64,000 bases of DNA from SCBR16-9 sp964537975 (GCA_964537975.1 CAZIDP010000009.1:1-64000), one strand, 5' to 3'. Shown: positions 18,901-25,850, numbered from the stretch's first letter. Translations and numbers: made by a program. The notes: generated by a model not told the origin, from the letters alone.

Positions 18901-19201
18901 ATATGGTGAATACCAAGATTGGTGTTTCAACCGGCAAGCGGCTGTGTCTCGGCTCGAAATGGAACCGCAGACTCCCCTGGCCGTCAGCCCGTAACATCAG
19001 CAACATGGCGCCCATGAATCCAATCATCAGATTCAGTACCAGAGATAATTGGTTGAGGTCTTGGGAAAACATACCATGATCGGTTCCTGCGCTAAGATTT
19101 AACACCAGCAGACCTAAACACCCGACCAGTAGCAACCAGGCAGCGATGATACCGCTGACCCGCATCTGCTCCCACAACAGTGCTTTTGTTGACGGCTTCA
19201 T
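15935..19201 (-). CDS. ABC-2-type permease with a large extra C-terminal region
   Basis: This 1088-residue inner-membrane protein has at least ten hydrophobic helices in residues ~15-600, starting with IIAAWLLLVGCLGLLVL, consistent with an ABC exporter permease. A further helix near 595-612 (SSFAMVGLALCVVW) precedes ~470 residues without membrane segments. That tail ends with YYQQEGHYPESLEALVPKYL, a motif often seen in exported proteins of planctomycete-like bacteria where it leads into a short beta domain. The start overlaps the stop of the ATPase gene by four bases (ATGA), so the two are translated together and surely form one transporter. Substrate unknown. At about 1090 residues it is twice the usual permease length. 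Confidence 0.75.
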   Translation of the reverse strand: MKPSTKALLWEQMRVSGIIAAWLLLVGCLGLLVLNLSAGTDHGMFSQDLNQLSLVLNLMIGFMGAMLLMLRADGQGSLRFHFEPRHSRLPVETPILVFTIYSTRLLFIALLCGLLWILPRPVSTKEVSNLIPLVPVLSYAVLQGLVWSYRRVIWVGYVICSFCFVLSAVLIGIHLQDFITNAWSSSLRTLFESIPWESVLLWSFLPGIMLSFLLGWLGIHYTRLDMLCGPPRLSNLLERIGDWFRPEVHRFKSPLAAQFWFEWRRIGYLMPLISIAVLLFMILGLCTMLAFTPATAVSQNSMHDILGVTAQMLPYIAVVCAAVVAGAIAIRSKSRYPQIRPLSIRLRTFALLLAQWKALMFTLAGATLLSITGFILFDFSDVRLLLGYFLAGRVSVVELISIFLGPLLLAVALGWTMLFAMTRYWLVNILWIVFLYLLRSPAHALFIHVRKAQESFEQAENFSVLYYWIYNFTTQYPDIYYAFFRAIFEPLSVYIYFNIFILLVFMRIVRRKKLLHTKDIAVLSAIWLGIACYLSVFSKGATSWVQDLLLNLGLSTFVIVPFFVTPLLLYRRRQQKTIDDMNESKMMRHECSRPWFMGSSFAMVGLALCVVWSDKTPPKIHQAIREYGAPTNIEELMEKLPEVPESENAFPLYEQAILLLDALQKQEHAAVAMRRLPFFSGLERQGWPGSTFPIPGVHGSEWRLIDRRNSDFKRYNTNMKLYLNRYQGILDLLYEASERTHCRWPHESYVGYSSDHWDEISSNFLTIIQILTVERYMAALENDTERILKNIDVSIRLGNAFLDFPNRSSYSKHNYILQNIFYSLEVLFEIPELSLTDANLVQISQRLDNILLNHEDAWRQLNTYTYAAYESLLFDLYSYMYRYNNIKLNSYYIMLNDTLFERLSILINSIVGYKLFDRIATAHNMLLLLTVETDDIYMNARKNFSVDSRRVIPTYDLFSQKQFERIDYTRFMVAHVGIAVQRYYQQEGHYPESLEALVPKYLDSVPKNPLRTEEAMRYYVTERGAIVYALQISTDEIEASRNFTTWEEYLLLSFNINTFKLGYFKHQQYILRQRFADKSHYLIDEKSR

Positions 19202-20136
19202 GGCATTACCCCCCGCGCTACACCTCCCCGTACCCGGGCTATGAAAACTTCTTCAAGGCTTGGTATACGTTGGTCTGTCACACGCCACCCTGCTGCCTGG
19301 GCCTGGTCGGCTACTTCCTGTGATGTTCCCGAACACAAGGCCGTCCACACATTACCGTCCTGGCGCGCTTGCACTACCCCTGGCCATTCAGGTGCGGCGT
19401 TTTCTGTGCTATGCGTCAGTGTCAGTACCTGATGTCCCGCCTTGATGTCATCCAACGCACCTTGGAAAAGCACTTTGCCTTCGTGCAACATGGCGACCTG
19501 ATCGGAAACGCGCTCAATTTCATCCAAGAGATGGGAAGAGAACAGTACCGTGCGCCCTTCGTCCGCCACAGTGCGCACAATGGCTTCGAGTATATCACGC
19601 CGTGCCACGGGATCAAGTCCCGCCGACGGCTCATCGAGGATCAGTAATTCCGGTCGGTAGGCCAGCGCCATCAACAGCCCGGTCTTGGCCTGTTCTCCGC
19701 GGGAGAGCTGCTTTATTTTGCTGGCCGGGTCCAGGGCGAAATGTGTGCGCAGGGCTTCAGAGTAGTCCTCGTCCCAGCCTGGATAGAAGGCCTGGGTGTA
19801 ACGCATCAGTTCTTTCACAGTCATCCAACCGGGAAGATCGCGTTCTTCTGAAAGAAAGCCAATACGAGACAGCACTTCAACCGGCTCATTAATAGGATTC
19901 TTACCAAAGACCCGTACCTCACCGGCAGTCGGACGCAACACACCCAGAAAATGACGCAGCAGCGTGGTCTTCCCCGCGCCGTTCTCCCCCACCAGTCCGA
20001 AAACAACACCCCGCGGTACGGTAAGGGTTACATCTACCAGGGCATTCTTCCGCCTGAACTTCCGACACAACCCCGTTGCTAAGAGGACAGGTTCTACCAG
20101 GACACCAGTTGCTTCATAATCAATCGTATGATTCAT
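19198..20136 (-). CDS. ABC transporter ATP-binding protein
   Basis: This 312-residue ATPase (start at 20136, preceded by GGAGAGGGGCG) contains Walker A GENGAGKTT, Q-loop region GFLSEERDLPG, signature LSRGEQAK, Walker B LLILDEPSAGLDP and H-loop FSSHLLDE. The C-terminal ~85 residues form a separate domain like those of CcmA/YtrB-type exporters. It resembles ATPases of drug, polysaccharide or membrane-stress exporters whose permease is of the ABC-2 type. The signature Gly-Gly pair is changed (SRGEQ rather than SGGQ), which occurs in this subfamily. It is coupled by a four-base overlap to the permease. Confidence 0.9.
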   Translation of the reverse strand: MNHTIDYEATGVLVEPVLLATGLCRKFRRKNALVDVTLTVPRGVVFGLVGENGAGKTTLLRHFLGVLRPTAGEVRVFGKNPINEPVEVLSRIGFLSEERDLPGWMTVKELMRYTQAFYPGWDEDYSEALRTHFALDPASKIKQLSRGEQAKTGLLMALAYRPELLILDEPSAGLDPVARRDILEAIVRTVADEGRTVLFSSHLLDEIERVSDQVAMLHEGKVLFQGALDDIKAGHQVLTLTHSTENAAPEWPGVVQARQDGNVWTALCSGTSQEVADQAQAAGWRVTDQRIPSLEEVFIARVRGGVARGVMP

Positions 20137-20688
20137 GATACTCGCCCCTCTCCGGCAGCCGGAATACAGCATACCGTTTTCACATCAAGTACAACACATC
20201 TTCCAACTAAAACGCCAGAAGTGACACTTCTGCCAGTAGCACATCCACCCGCATCCAGACATTGACTGTATTAAGAAATTAACACAATCTGGACAGTTTG
20301 TCAAGAAGCTGCTTTACAGCAAAATTTTCAAAGCCAATCAGCCTGGCACAAATTAATGGAACAGTGGGTTTCTATTGTCCTTAAAATATTCTATCCTTGA
20401 ATTTAAGCTATTAGTACACCTCAATACAAATGTATGATATCTCTTGAAGTTTATATACCGATATTTTTACATGCTCTGTTGTTAATGCCCTCCTCCTGCT
20501 CCGACGTGAAAAACATAGTACACAGAATGCTGCGATTGTATTCAAACACAAAGCAGTTCACACAGTTTATGAACCTAAATAATTACACTTCTTGTTTTTG
20601 ACATGTGCTGCAACAACATCTATGATGTACTAGAGATGATTACCCAATGGACATAGTAAAAGAAGCTGAAATAATAGAGGGATAATCC
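20137..20688. other. Intergenic region, divergent promoters
   Basis: About 550 bases separate the leftward ABC operon from the rightward SUMF1-like genes. No ORF is credible. The last 50 bases (from TGGACATAGTAAAAG at ~20648) repeat a motif also found before the other tandem copies (near 21521 and 22620), so the duplicated unit includes upstream sequence. Confidence 0.5.
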
Positions 20689-21480
20689 ATGAAACATGCA
20701 GCATTCTCTGCATTGACAATTACCTGTATGCTCTTGCTACCGGGAATCATAACTTCTGGTTGTCAAAGGCCTGCCGGTGAAATACAAATTATCATGCTTC
20801 CTGGAGATGTCCCCTTGGAGATGGTCTGGATACCTCCAGGTAGATTTATATTTGGAAGTCCTGAAGATGAACAGGCTCGCAAGGATTGGGAGGGAATCCA
20901 GCAAGAAGTCAGCATCACCAGAGGTTTCTGGATGGGAAAATACCCAATTACCCAGGCTCAGTGGTGGGCAATCATGGGGAGTAACCCTTCGTGGTATAGA
21001 GGGGACAATCGACCCGTGGAGCGGGTTTCATGGAATGATATCCGGGATTCTGGTGGATACCTGGAAAAGCTTAATGATGCCTTTCCTGAACATAATTTTC
21101 GCTTGCCGGGCGAGTCAGAATGGGAGTATGCCTATCGTGCAGGTACCACCTCACGCTTCTATTGGGGCGATGACCCGGATTATACCGCGATAGATGATTA
21201 TGCCTGGTATAACGAAAACTCAGGTGGTGAAACACACGATGTCGGATTAAAACTGCCCAATGCCTGGGGTTTGCATGACATGGCAGGCAATGTATGGGAA
21301 TGGTGCGAAGACGACTGGCGCATCTATTACAATCACACATACAATAATGGCAGTGCCTGGGTGAACAGTCCAAGGAGCAATAGCCGGATGCTCCGTGGTG
21401 GGGCCTGGAGCTTCGATCCGAGCTACTGTCGTGCAGCGACCCTCCACAGCTTCGCGCCAGGCTTCCGTCTCAGCTATTAA
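20689..21480 (+). CDS. SUMF1/FGE-like lipoprotein with an early in-frame stop
   Basis: This 263-residue lipoprotein (signal ending ITSGC, Cys25) consists almost wholly of one SUMF1-type domain: MVWIPPGRFIFGSPEDE, FWMGKYPITQAQWWAIMG, RPVERVSWNDI, FRLPGESEWEYAYRAGT, GNVWEWCEDDW, RGGAWSFDPSYCRAA. The reading frame stops at TAA (21478-21480). The next nine codons, to a TGA at 21508-21510, still encode the GFRVVCDVD ending conserved in its paralogues. So the stop lies inside the hypervariable C-terminal segment and removes the last strand. The ribosome site GAGGGATA precedes the ATG. Function is unknown; the lone Cys of the active-site pair argues against sulfatase maturation. Confidence 0.82.
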   Translation: MKHAAFSALTITCMLLLPGIITSGCQRPAGEIQIIMLPGDVPLEMVWIPPGRFIFGSPEDEQARKDWEGIQQEVSITRGFWMGKYPITQAQWWAIMGSNPSWYRGDNRPVERVSWNDIRDSGGYLEKLNDAFPEHNFRLPGESEWEYAYRAGTTSRFYWGDDPDYTAIDDYAWYNENSGGETHDVGLKLPNAWGLHDMAGNVWEWCEDDWRIYYNHTYNNGSAWVNSPRSNSRMLRGGAWSFDPSYCRAATLHSFAPGFRLSY

Positions 21481-21507
21481 GGTTTTCGTGTGGTGTGTGA
21501 TGTAGAT

Positions 21508-21577
21508 TGAACCGTGTTCAGTATGGATATGGTAAAAGGGCTGGTTCATTAACAAAGGGTGATATTTCATGAAACGT
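21508..21577 (+). repeat. Repeated gene-end/gene-start unit, copy 1
   Basis: Starting at the downstream stop of the previous gene, the sequence TGAACCGTGTTCA then TATGGATATGGTAAAAGGG leads into the ATGAAA start of the next copy. It is nearly repeated at 22604-22675, showing that whole SUMF1-like genes with their spacers were tandemly duplicated. Confidence 0.75.
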
Positions 21578-22606
21578 AAAACGATACTTTTTTTGTCCGT
21601 TATCTGCCTGATGTTGCTCATTGCAATCGTAACTATAGGTTACTCTCAACGTGAGAAGCGTATAGCAGTGCCAGATGTCATCGGACTGTCGCAGGAAGCA
21701 GCGGTATCCGCTATCGAATCGGTTGAACTATATGTAGGAATGACAGCAGAGCGATATCACGACACCATACCGAAAGGTCAGGTTATCAACCAATACCCAG
21801 ATGCTGGAATATTGGTGAGACACGGTACAGTGGTAAAGCTGTTGACCGCTACTGATGAACTGAGTGAGTCCGAGTCAATAGTTATGTTACCAGGAGAAGT
21901 TCCTCTGATTATGGTTTTGGTACCGCCGGGTAGTTTTCTGATGGGTAGCCCGGATGATGAACTGGATCGCTATGATAACGAAGGACCGCAGCATGAAGTT
22001 ACCTTTAGCGAAGGCTTCTGGATGTCGAAATATCCAATAACGCAGGTGCAATGGGAGACAATCATGGGGGACAATCCCTCGGGATTCTTGGGAGACAACC
22101 GACCTGTGGAGCAGGTTTCATGTAATGATATCCGGGGTTCTGATGGATACCTGGAAAAGCTTAATGAAGCCTTTCCTGACCTTAATTTTCGACTACCAAG
22201 CGAAGCAGAGTGGGAGTATGCCTATCGTGCCGGTACCACCACACGGTTTTACTGGGGCGACGATCTCGATTACTCAGAGATAGACGATTACGCCTGGCAT
22301 CCGGATAACAATTCACCATGGGGTTCCAAAGAAGTTGGATTAAAACTGCCCAACGCCTGGGGGTTACATGACATGTCAGGCAATGTATGGGAATGGTGTG
22401 AAGATAATTGGTATGAGAACTACTCTGGTGCGCCAAGTGATGGCAGCGCTTGGGTAGACAGTCCACGAAATAGTTTCCGGATACTACGAGGTGGTTCCTG
22501 GCGGGATAACTATCCACTCAGCTGTCGTGCTGCTTCTCGCATCGGCTCTTACCCAGACTATAAAAGCGCCTACTGCGGTTTTCGTGTGGTGTGTGATTTG
22601 GACTGA
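21569..22606 (+). CDS. Membrane-anchored protein with one PASTA repeat and a SUMF1/FGE-like domain
   Basis: This 345-residue protein begins with a hydrophobic signal or anchor (residues ~6-24). The residue aligned with the lipobox Cys25 of its paralogues is Tyr25 (VTIGY), so it is probably not lipidated. One PASTA repeat (~30-95; VPDVIGLSQEAAVSAIES) is followed by the SUMF1-type domain with MVLVPPGSFLMGSPDDE, FRLPSEAEWEYAYRAGT, GNVWEWCEDNW, RGGSWRDNYPLSCRAAS and GFRVVCDLD. The VSW motif seen in the paralogues is VSC here. It lies 88 bp after the truncated paralogue. Probably an envelope protein; the ligand is unknown. Confidence 0.83.
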   Translation: MKRKTILFLSVICLMLLIAIVTIGYSQREKRIAVPDVIGLSQEAAVSAIESVELYVGMTAERYHDTIPKGQVINQYPDAGILVRHGTVVKLLTATDELSESESIVMLPGEVPLIMVLVPPGSFLMGSPDDELDRYDNEGPQHEVTFSEGFWMSKYPITQVQWETIMGDNPSGFLGDNRPVEQVSCNDIRGSDGYLEKLNEAFPDLNFRLPSEAEWEYAYRAGTTTRFYWGDDLDYSEIDDYAWHPDNNSPWGSKEVGLKLPNAWGLHDMSGNVWEWCEDNWYENYSGAPSDGSAWVDSPRNSFRILRGGSWRDNYPLSCRAASRIGSYPDYKSAYCGFRVVCDLD

Positions 22607-22675
22607 ACCGTGTTCAATATGGACATAGTAAAAGGGGTTGATTCATAGTATAGGGGTTAACATATTATGAAACAT
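22604..22675 (+). repeat. Repeated gene-end/gene-start unit, copy 2
   Basis: Second copy of the unit at 21508-21577 (TGAACCGTGTTCAATATGGACAT, then GTAAAAGGGG and a further ATGAAAC). It introduces the start of a third tandem gene, which is broken after about 25 codons. Confidence 0.75.
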
Positions 22676-22744
22676 AAAATTACTACCAGTATGCCAATTA
22701 CCCGCTGTTGGATTTACTTTAATCGTTTATATGTTGTAGAATAA
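22667..22744 (+). pseudogene. 5' remnant of a third tandem SUMF1-like lipoprotein gene
   Basis: A 25-codon frame starting ATGAAACATAAAATTAC sits exactly where the next tandem copy should begin, after the repeated spacer and an AGGGG ribosome site. The start (MKHK) matches the MKHA/MKRK/MKHS starts of its paralogues, but no SUMF1-type domain follows; the TAC genes do. The matching 3' remnant is at 24393-24422. Confidence 0.6.
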
Positions 22745-22755
22745 ACCTAAAGGTT
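22713..22755 (+). promoter_or_regulatory. Likely promoter and operator of the TAC operon
   Basis: TTTACT (22713-22718) and TAGAAT (22737-22742) are 18 bases apart. A dyad AACCT-AA-AGGTT (22744-22755) lies immediately after the -10 and six bases before the first ATG, a typical place for autoregulation by a HigA-type antitoxin. The role is inferred. Confidence 0.45.
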
Positions 22756-22760
22756 GACCG

Positions 22761-22889
22761 ATGTTTGATCTAGAGCCGATACCTGATGTAAAACCTGAAT
22801 GGGAGAGAACCCATCGCATCCGGGCGTTGGCTAAAAACAAGAAATCGGCTGTATTGAATGAGCTGGAAGATCATAAAAAAAAAGCATAA
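22761..22889 (+). CDS. N-terminal part of the TAC toxin, out of frame with the rest
   Basis: A 42-codon frame (ATG at 22761, TAA at 22887-22889) ends in an A9 run (22875-22883). If one A were missing, it would read straight into the HigB-like frame below as ELEDHKKKHKNDYKKIMKS, giving a single toxin of about 146 residues. This N-terminal part, with its SAVLNELEDHKKK helix leading into a DYxKIM segment, is what I would expect at the start of HigB/RelE-like toxins of TAC systems. So I read this as the front of the toxin gene and not as a separate gene. Either a real frameshift, slippage at the A tract, or a sequencing error separates them. Confidence 0.6.
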   Translation: MFDLEPIPDVKPEWERTHRIRALAKNKKSAVLNELEDHKKKA

Positions 22890-23202
22890 AAATGATTACA
22901 AAAAAATTATGAAGTCAATTCATAATCTTGCAAGTTATGATCGTGGCAGTGATAATTTGAAAAATTATATCAAGCATTGTGAGTTTAATCCAGATGTGTA
23001 TGAGTTACGCCCCGGAAGAGGCCAGATAAGGCTGTTTTTCTTTTATCACCCGACATCACATGACATTGTCGTATGCACCAATATCTTCTGGAAGGCTGAA
23101 GATGACAGAGAAGTGCAGGACAGAGCATTCACAAAATGTCATAATATGCGTAAAGCGTATCTAATGTGGTTAGAACAAACCAAAACACCAGGGAAAGAAT
23201 GA
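22858..23202 (+). CDS. HigB/RelE-like toxin of a toxin-antitoxin-chaperone module (main part)
   Basis: The frame encodes 114 residues from the first ATG (22858). The core VYELRPGRGQIRLFFFY, then IVVCTNIFWKAEDDRE, QDRAFTKC and a final helix follow the HigB/RelE mRNA-interferase pattern: basic beta strands for RNA binding and a C-terminal helix. Neither ATG in this frame (22858, 22909) has a good ribosome site, supporting the idea that translation normally enters from 22761 across the A9 tract. The antitoxin gene follows two bases after the stop. By analogy with HigB toxins it would cleave ribosome-bound mRNA; activity here depends on the frame being restored. Confidence 0.75.
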   Translation: MSWKIIKKKHKNDYKKIMKSIHNLASYDRGSDNLKNYIKHCEFNPDVYELRPGRGQIRLFFFYHPTSHDIVVCTNIFWKAEDDREVQDRAFTKCHNMRKAYLMWLEQTKTPGKE

Positions 23203-23204
23203 TC

Positions 23205-23798
23205 ATGAACGATACACTTGAAACACTATTAAACGATAAAGAGCTCTGGGCAGATTTTGAAGACTGTCCCACGGTAGAAGAGATTCGAAAAAACCATGTG
23301 TTTACAGACTTCGACAAGGACCCGGAATTTGTCTTTGATTGTCTTAAAGGATTTTTTGTCGCTGACATCTATTTCGCTATGAACAAGCAGGGGATAAATA
23401 AGAAGGAACTTGCCGAAAAACTGGGTAAATCGAAGCAATATGTAGGGCGGGTTTTGAACGAAAACGCCAACTTCACCTTGAAGAGTCTCGCAGAAATTGC
23501 CTGCGCGCTGGATATGAATGTGGAAGCACGGCTCTACCCTCGTGATGAGCATATTGTGTTTGAAAAGATCAATTATACCTTGAATAATCAACCTGACATG
23601 CTACACAGCCAAGCGACGAGTACAGCAGCGTTAGGGTCTACCGTAGAGCAGTATACTACAAATGGCGTAAAACTCAAACAGTCATATGCCGTGATGAATA
23701 CGACTACCGATGAAGGGACTGATCTCTTGCAAGTGGATAGGAACGATATTAGGACCGGTTGTAATGAGGAGGATAACTTTGAGTCTCTTGCAGCTTAA
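23205..23798 (+). CDS. HigA/XRE-type antitoxin with a C-terminal extension
   Basis: This 197-residue protein (start 23205, GGGAAAG eight bases upstream) has an XRE helix-turn-helix at ~59-110 (INKKELAEKLGKSKQYVGRVL, then FTLKSLAEIACALDM). It is followed by ~85 residues with no recognisable domain (~111-197), rich in Thr, Asn and Gln. In TAC systems the antitoxin carries a C-terminal chaperone-addiction segment that makes it unstable without its SecB-like partner. This tail and the SecB-like gene overlapping its end by 20 bases fit that model well. It probably represses its own operon through the dyad at 22744-22755. Confidence 0.85.
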   Translation: MNDTLETLLNDKELWADFEDCPTVEEIRKNHVFTDFDKDPEFVFDCLKGFFVADIYFAMNKQGINKKELAEKLGKSKQYVGRVLNENANFTLKSLAEIACALDMNVEARLYPRDEHIVFEKINYTLNNQPDMLHSQATSTAALGSTVEQYTTNGVKLKQSYAVMNTTTDEGTDLLQVDRNDIRTGCNEEDNFESLAA

Positions 23799-24285
23799 TG
23801 ATTTTTATCTCACAGAGTTGTCGGTGAAATGGTATGAGCCGGAGGGGAATGTGGGGGATAATTTAACCATATCTGCCCATCATGCAATTAATTTCGAAGT
23901 GCTTGATCACCGGGAAGTTGCCGACGAATTTGCGTTGAATCTGCAGTTCAAGTTGTTACCCGTTGATCGGGAAAATCCTGCTGGGTACGAGATAAGTGCA
24001 GATATATTAGGTTTCTTTACCTTGCCGGATTCCGAGAAGAAAGCGGAACAGCTGGGGAGCTTGGTCTATAATGGTTTACTCATCCTGTATGGCATTTTGC
24101 GGGGGGAAATTGCTGCGTTCACTGGCTCATTTCCCGGGGGAAAATTCTTACTGCCTACCGTTGATATGCGGAATGTTATATCCCGCAAGGCAGAGGAGAA
24201 AATTCACGAGCAACCTAAGCAAAAGCGTAAAAAACCTCCATCTCAAGCACCCCAAAGCAAACAAAGAACCAAAACCTCCTCTTGA
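23779..24285 (+). CDS. SecB-like chaperone of the TAC module
   Basis: I choose TTG at 23779 (168 residues) because AGGAGG lies six bases upstream; ATG at 23764 in the same frame is the alternative. The order of elements matches SecB: FALNLQFKLLPVDRENP and YEISADILGFFTL form the four-stranded sheet, then QLGSLVYNGLLILYGILRGEIAAFTG and GGKFLLPTVDM match the conserved helix and the LPxVxx motif. SecB-like proteins encoded next to HigBA protect the antitoxin tail. The C-terminal ~33 residues are Lys/Pro/Gln-rich (KQKRKKPPSQAPQSK), unusual for SecB, and could be ribosome- or RNA-tethering or simply read-in sequence. Confidence 0.8.
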   Translation: MSLLQLNDFYLTELSVKWYEPEGNVGDNLTISAHHAINFEVLDHREVADEFALNLQFKLLPVDRENPAGYEISADILGFFTLPDSEKKAEQLGSLVYNGLLILYGILRGEIAAFTGSFPGGKFLLPTVDMRNVISRKAEEKIHEQPKQKRKKPPSQAPQSKQRTKTSS

Positions 24286-24392
24286 AGCTGTACGATTACC
24301 ACTGGTAATCGGCTTAGATCCACGAAATCGGCAACTTAGAAGCAATGTTTTTCCTGCCCGCTTCTATATACCAAGTGCTGCCAGTAGTTGAC

Positions 24393-24422
24393 GGTTTTCG
24401 TGTGGTATATGATGTGGACTGA
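24393..24422 (+). pseudogene. 3' remnant of a SUMF1-like gene
   Basis: GGTTTTCGTGTGGTATATG and the bases to 24422 reproduce, with the stop codon, the last ten codons of the SUMF1-like paralogues (GFRVV-Y-DVD-stop, followed by ACC). No body of the gene precedes it; the TAC genes do. With the 5' remnant at 22667 it brackets the TAC module. Confidence 0.75.
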
Positions 24423-24523
24423 ACCTGAGTGTGCAGTTTTTTTCTGTTTATTCCGCATGGCATCACTACGATGCTGACGGAGCAGGCAGATTTATCTCGA
24501 AGTAACCCGTAAACCTGACATGT

Positions 24524-24531
24524 GATATAAT
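24524..24531 (+). promoter_or_regulatory. Extended -10 promoter of the next SUMF1-like gene
   Basis: GATATAAT with TG just upstream gives a TGnTATAAT extended -10 (TATAAT 24526-24531), 70 bases before the start at 24601. No good -35 is present. Confidence 0.45.
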
Positions 24532-24600
24532 AAAAGCGACGATTTCTATAAAATATAGAAGAAGTTAGGTTTGAAGCACAATTATGAGGGGGAGTACACT

Positions 24601-25434
24601 ATGAAACATTCAACGCGTCCATTCTATTTAACAGGCATTATTTTGCTGACTTTGGTGATGCTGACATCAGGTTGTCCACAAACTGTAAATCCAACTACGA
24701 AAACGATTATGCTGCCGGGTAATGTCCCCCTGGAATTGCTCTGGATACCTCCAGGCAGTTTTATAATGGGTAGTCCTGATGATGAACAAGATAGCGGTGC
24801 TGAAGAAGGCCCACAACATGAAGTCACGATTACCGAAGGCTTCTGGATGGGAAAATACCCCATTACCCAGGAACAGTGGGAGGTAATCACGGGCGACAAT
24901 CCCTCCTGGAGCATTTTTGCAGGTAACAACCGACCCGTGGAACATGTCTCATGGTATGATATCCGTGATACTGGTGGGTATTTGCATTACCTTAATACAA
25001 TTTTTCCAGGGCATAATTTCCGCCTGCCGAGCGAAGCGGAATGGGAATATGCCTATCGTGCAGGCACCACATCTCGCTTCTACTGGGGCGATGACCCAGA
25101 CTATACCGAGATAGACGATTACGCCTGGTACGGAAATAATGCATCAGACAGAACACATGATGTCGGGCTGAAACTGCCCAATGCCTGGGGCTTGCATGAC
25201 ATGGCAGGCAATGTGTGGGAGTGGTGCGAGGACGACTGGTATGACCATTATGTTGGCGCACCAAACGATGGCAGCGCCAGAGTGGACCACCAACGGAGTC
25301 AACACCGGCTGCTTCGCGGAGGTTCGTGGTTGGTCAATCCGGAAGCCTGTCGAGCGGCGACCCGCACAACCAGCAGCGACCCTGACGACCGTTACCCCAC
25401 CATCGGTTTTCGTGTGGTGTGTACCATCGACTGA
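24601..25434 (+). CDS. SUMF1/FGE-like lipoprotein
   Basis: The start is placed at 24601 (277 residues) because GAGGGGGAG lies nine bases upstream; the frame extends ten codons further up. The signal peptide ends LTSGC with Cys25 as lipidation site. A single SUMF1-type domain follows: LLWIPPGSFIMGSPDDE, FWMGKYPITQEQWEVI, RPVEHVSWYDI, FRLPSEAEWEYAYRAGT, GNVWEWCEDDW, RGGSWLVNPEACRAA and GFRVVCTID. The first Cys of the FGE pair is replaced. Between RGGSW and GFRVV many codons are of the ACC/AGC/GAC/TAC/CCC type, a pattern discussed in the findings. Likely an outer-envelope binding protein. Confidence 0.85.
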   Translation: MKHSTRPFYLTGIILLTLVMLTSGCPQTVNPTTKTIMLPGNVPLELLWIPPGSFIMGSPDDEQDSGAEEGPQHEVTITEGFWMGKYPITQEQWEVITGDNPSWSIFAGNNRPVEHVSWYDIRDTGGYLHYLNTIFPGHNFRLPSEAEWEYAYRAGTTSRFYWGDDPDYTEIDDYAWYGNNASDRTHDVGLKLPNAWGLHDMAGNVWEWCEDDWYDHYVGAPNDGSARVDHQRSQHRLLRGGSWLVNPEACRAATRTTSSDPDDRYPTIGFRVVCTID

Positions 25435-25534
25435 AAAGGAAGGTACAATTTTTCCTTTTTACTGCACGAAATCAACACGCCTGATAGGCTGAATTGCTTT
25501 ACGATTCAGTGATTACATGACCAGGATATACGCT

Positions 25535-25640
25535 CACCTTCGCGTTGTACTTTCTTCGAGACGGGTGACACTGCCAGTGCTTTGTAGAAGCTGCTGATAT
25601 TAGCAGGTGTCGGCTCCAGGAGAACATCAACGCGAAGGTG
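25535..25640. repeat. Perfect 13-bp inverted repeat with inner hairpins
   Basis: CACCTTCGCGTTG (25535-25547) and its exact complement CAACGCGAAGGTG (25628-25640) enclose 80 bases that contain a smaller hairpin (CTGCTGATATTAGCAG). This could be a structured RNA, a small non-autonomous element or a recombination site. No ORF is inside. Confidence 0.6.
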
Positions 25641-25850
25641 ATGATTTATATAACATGGTCAACTACCGATTCTCCCCCCATTTCAGCCAGCCATAATTGC
25701 CGTAATACTCAAGAATCATGCTGCAGTTCTTTTCTCTCGCTTGGTTGATAGGGCAGGAATTTGCACTATCAACAAGAATCTGCTTATACTGCTTAATTGT
25801 GGGGTAGATTGTTCTCGTTACTTTACCTGCCAGTGGCGGAGGGATAAGCC

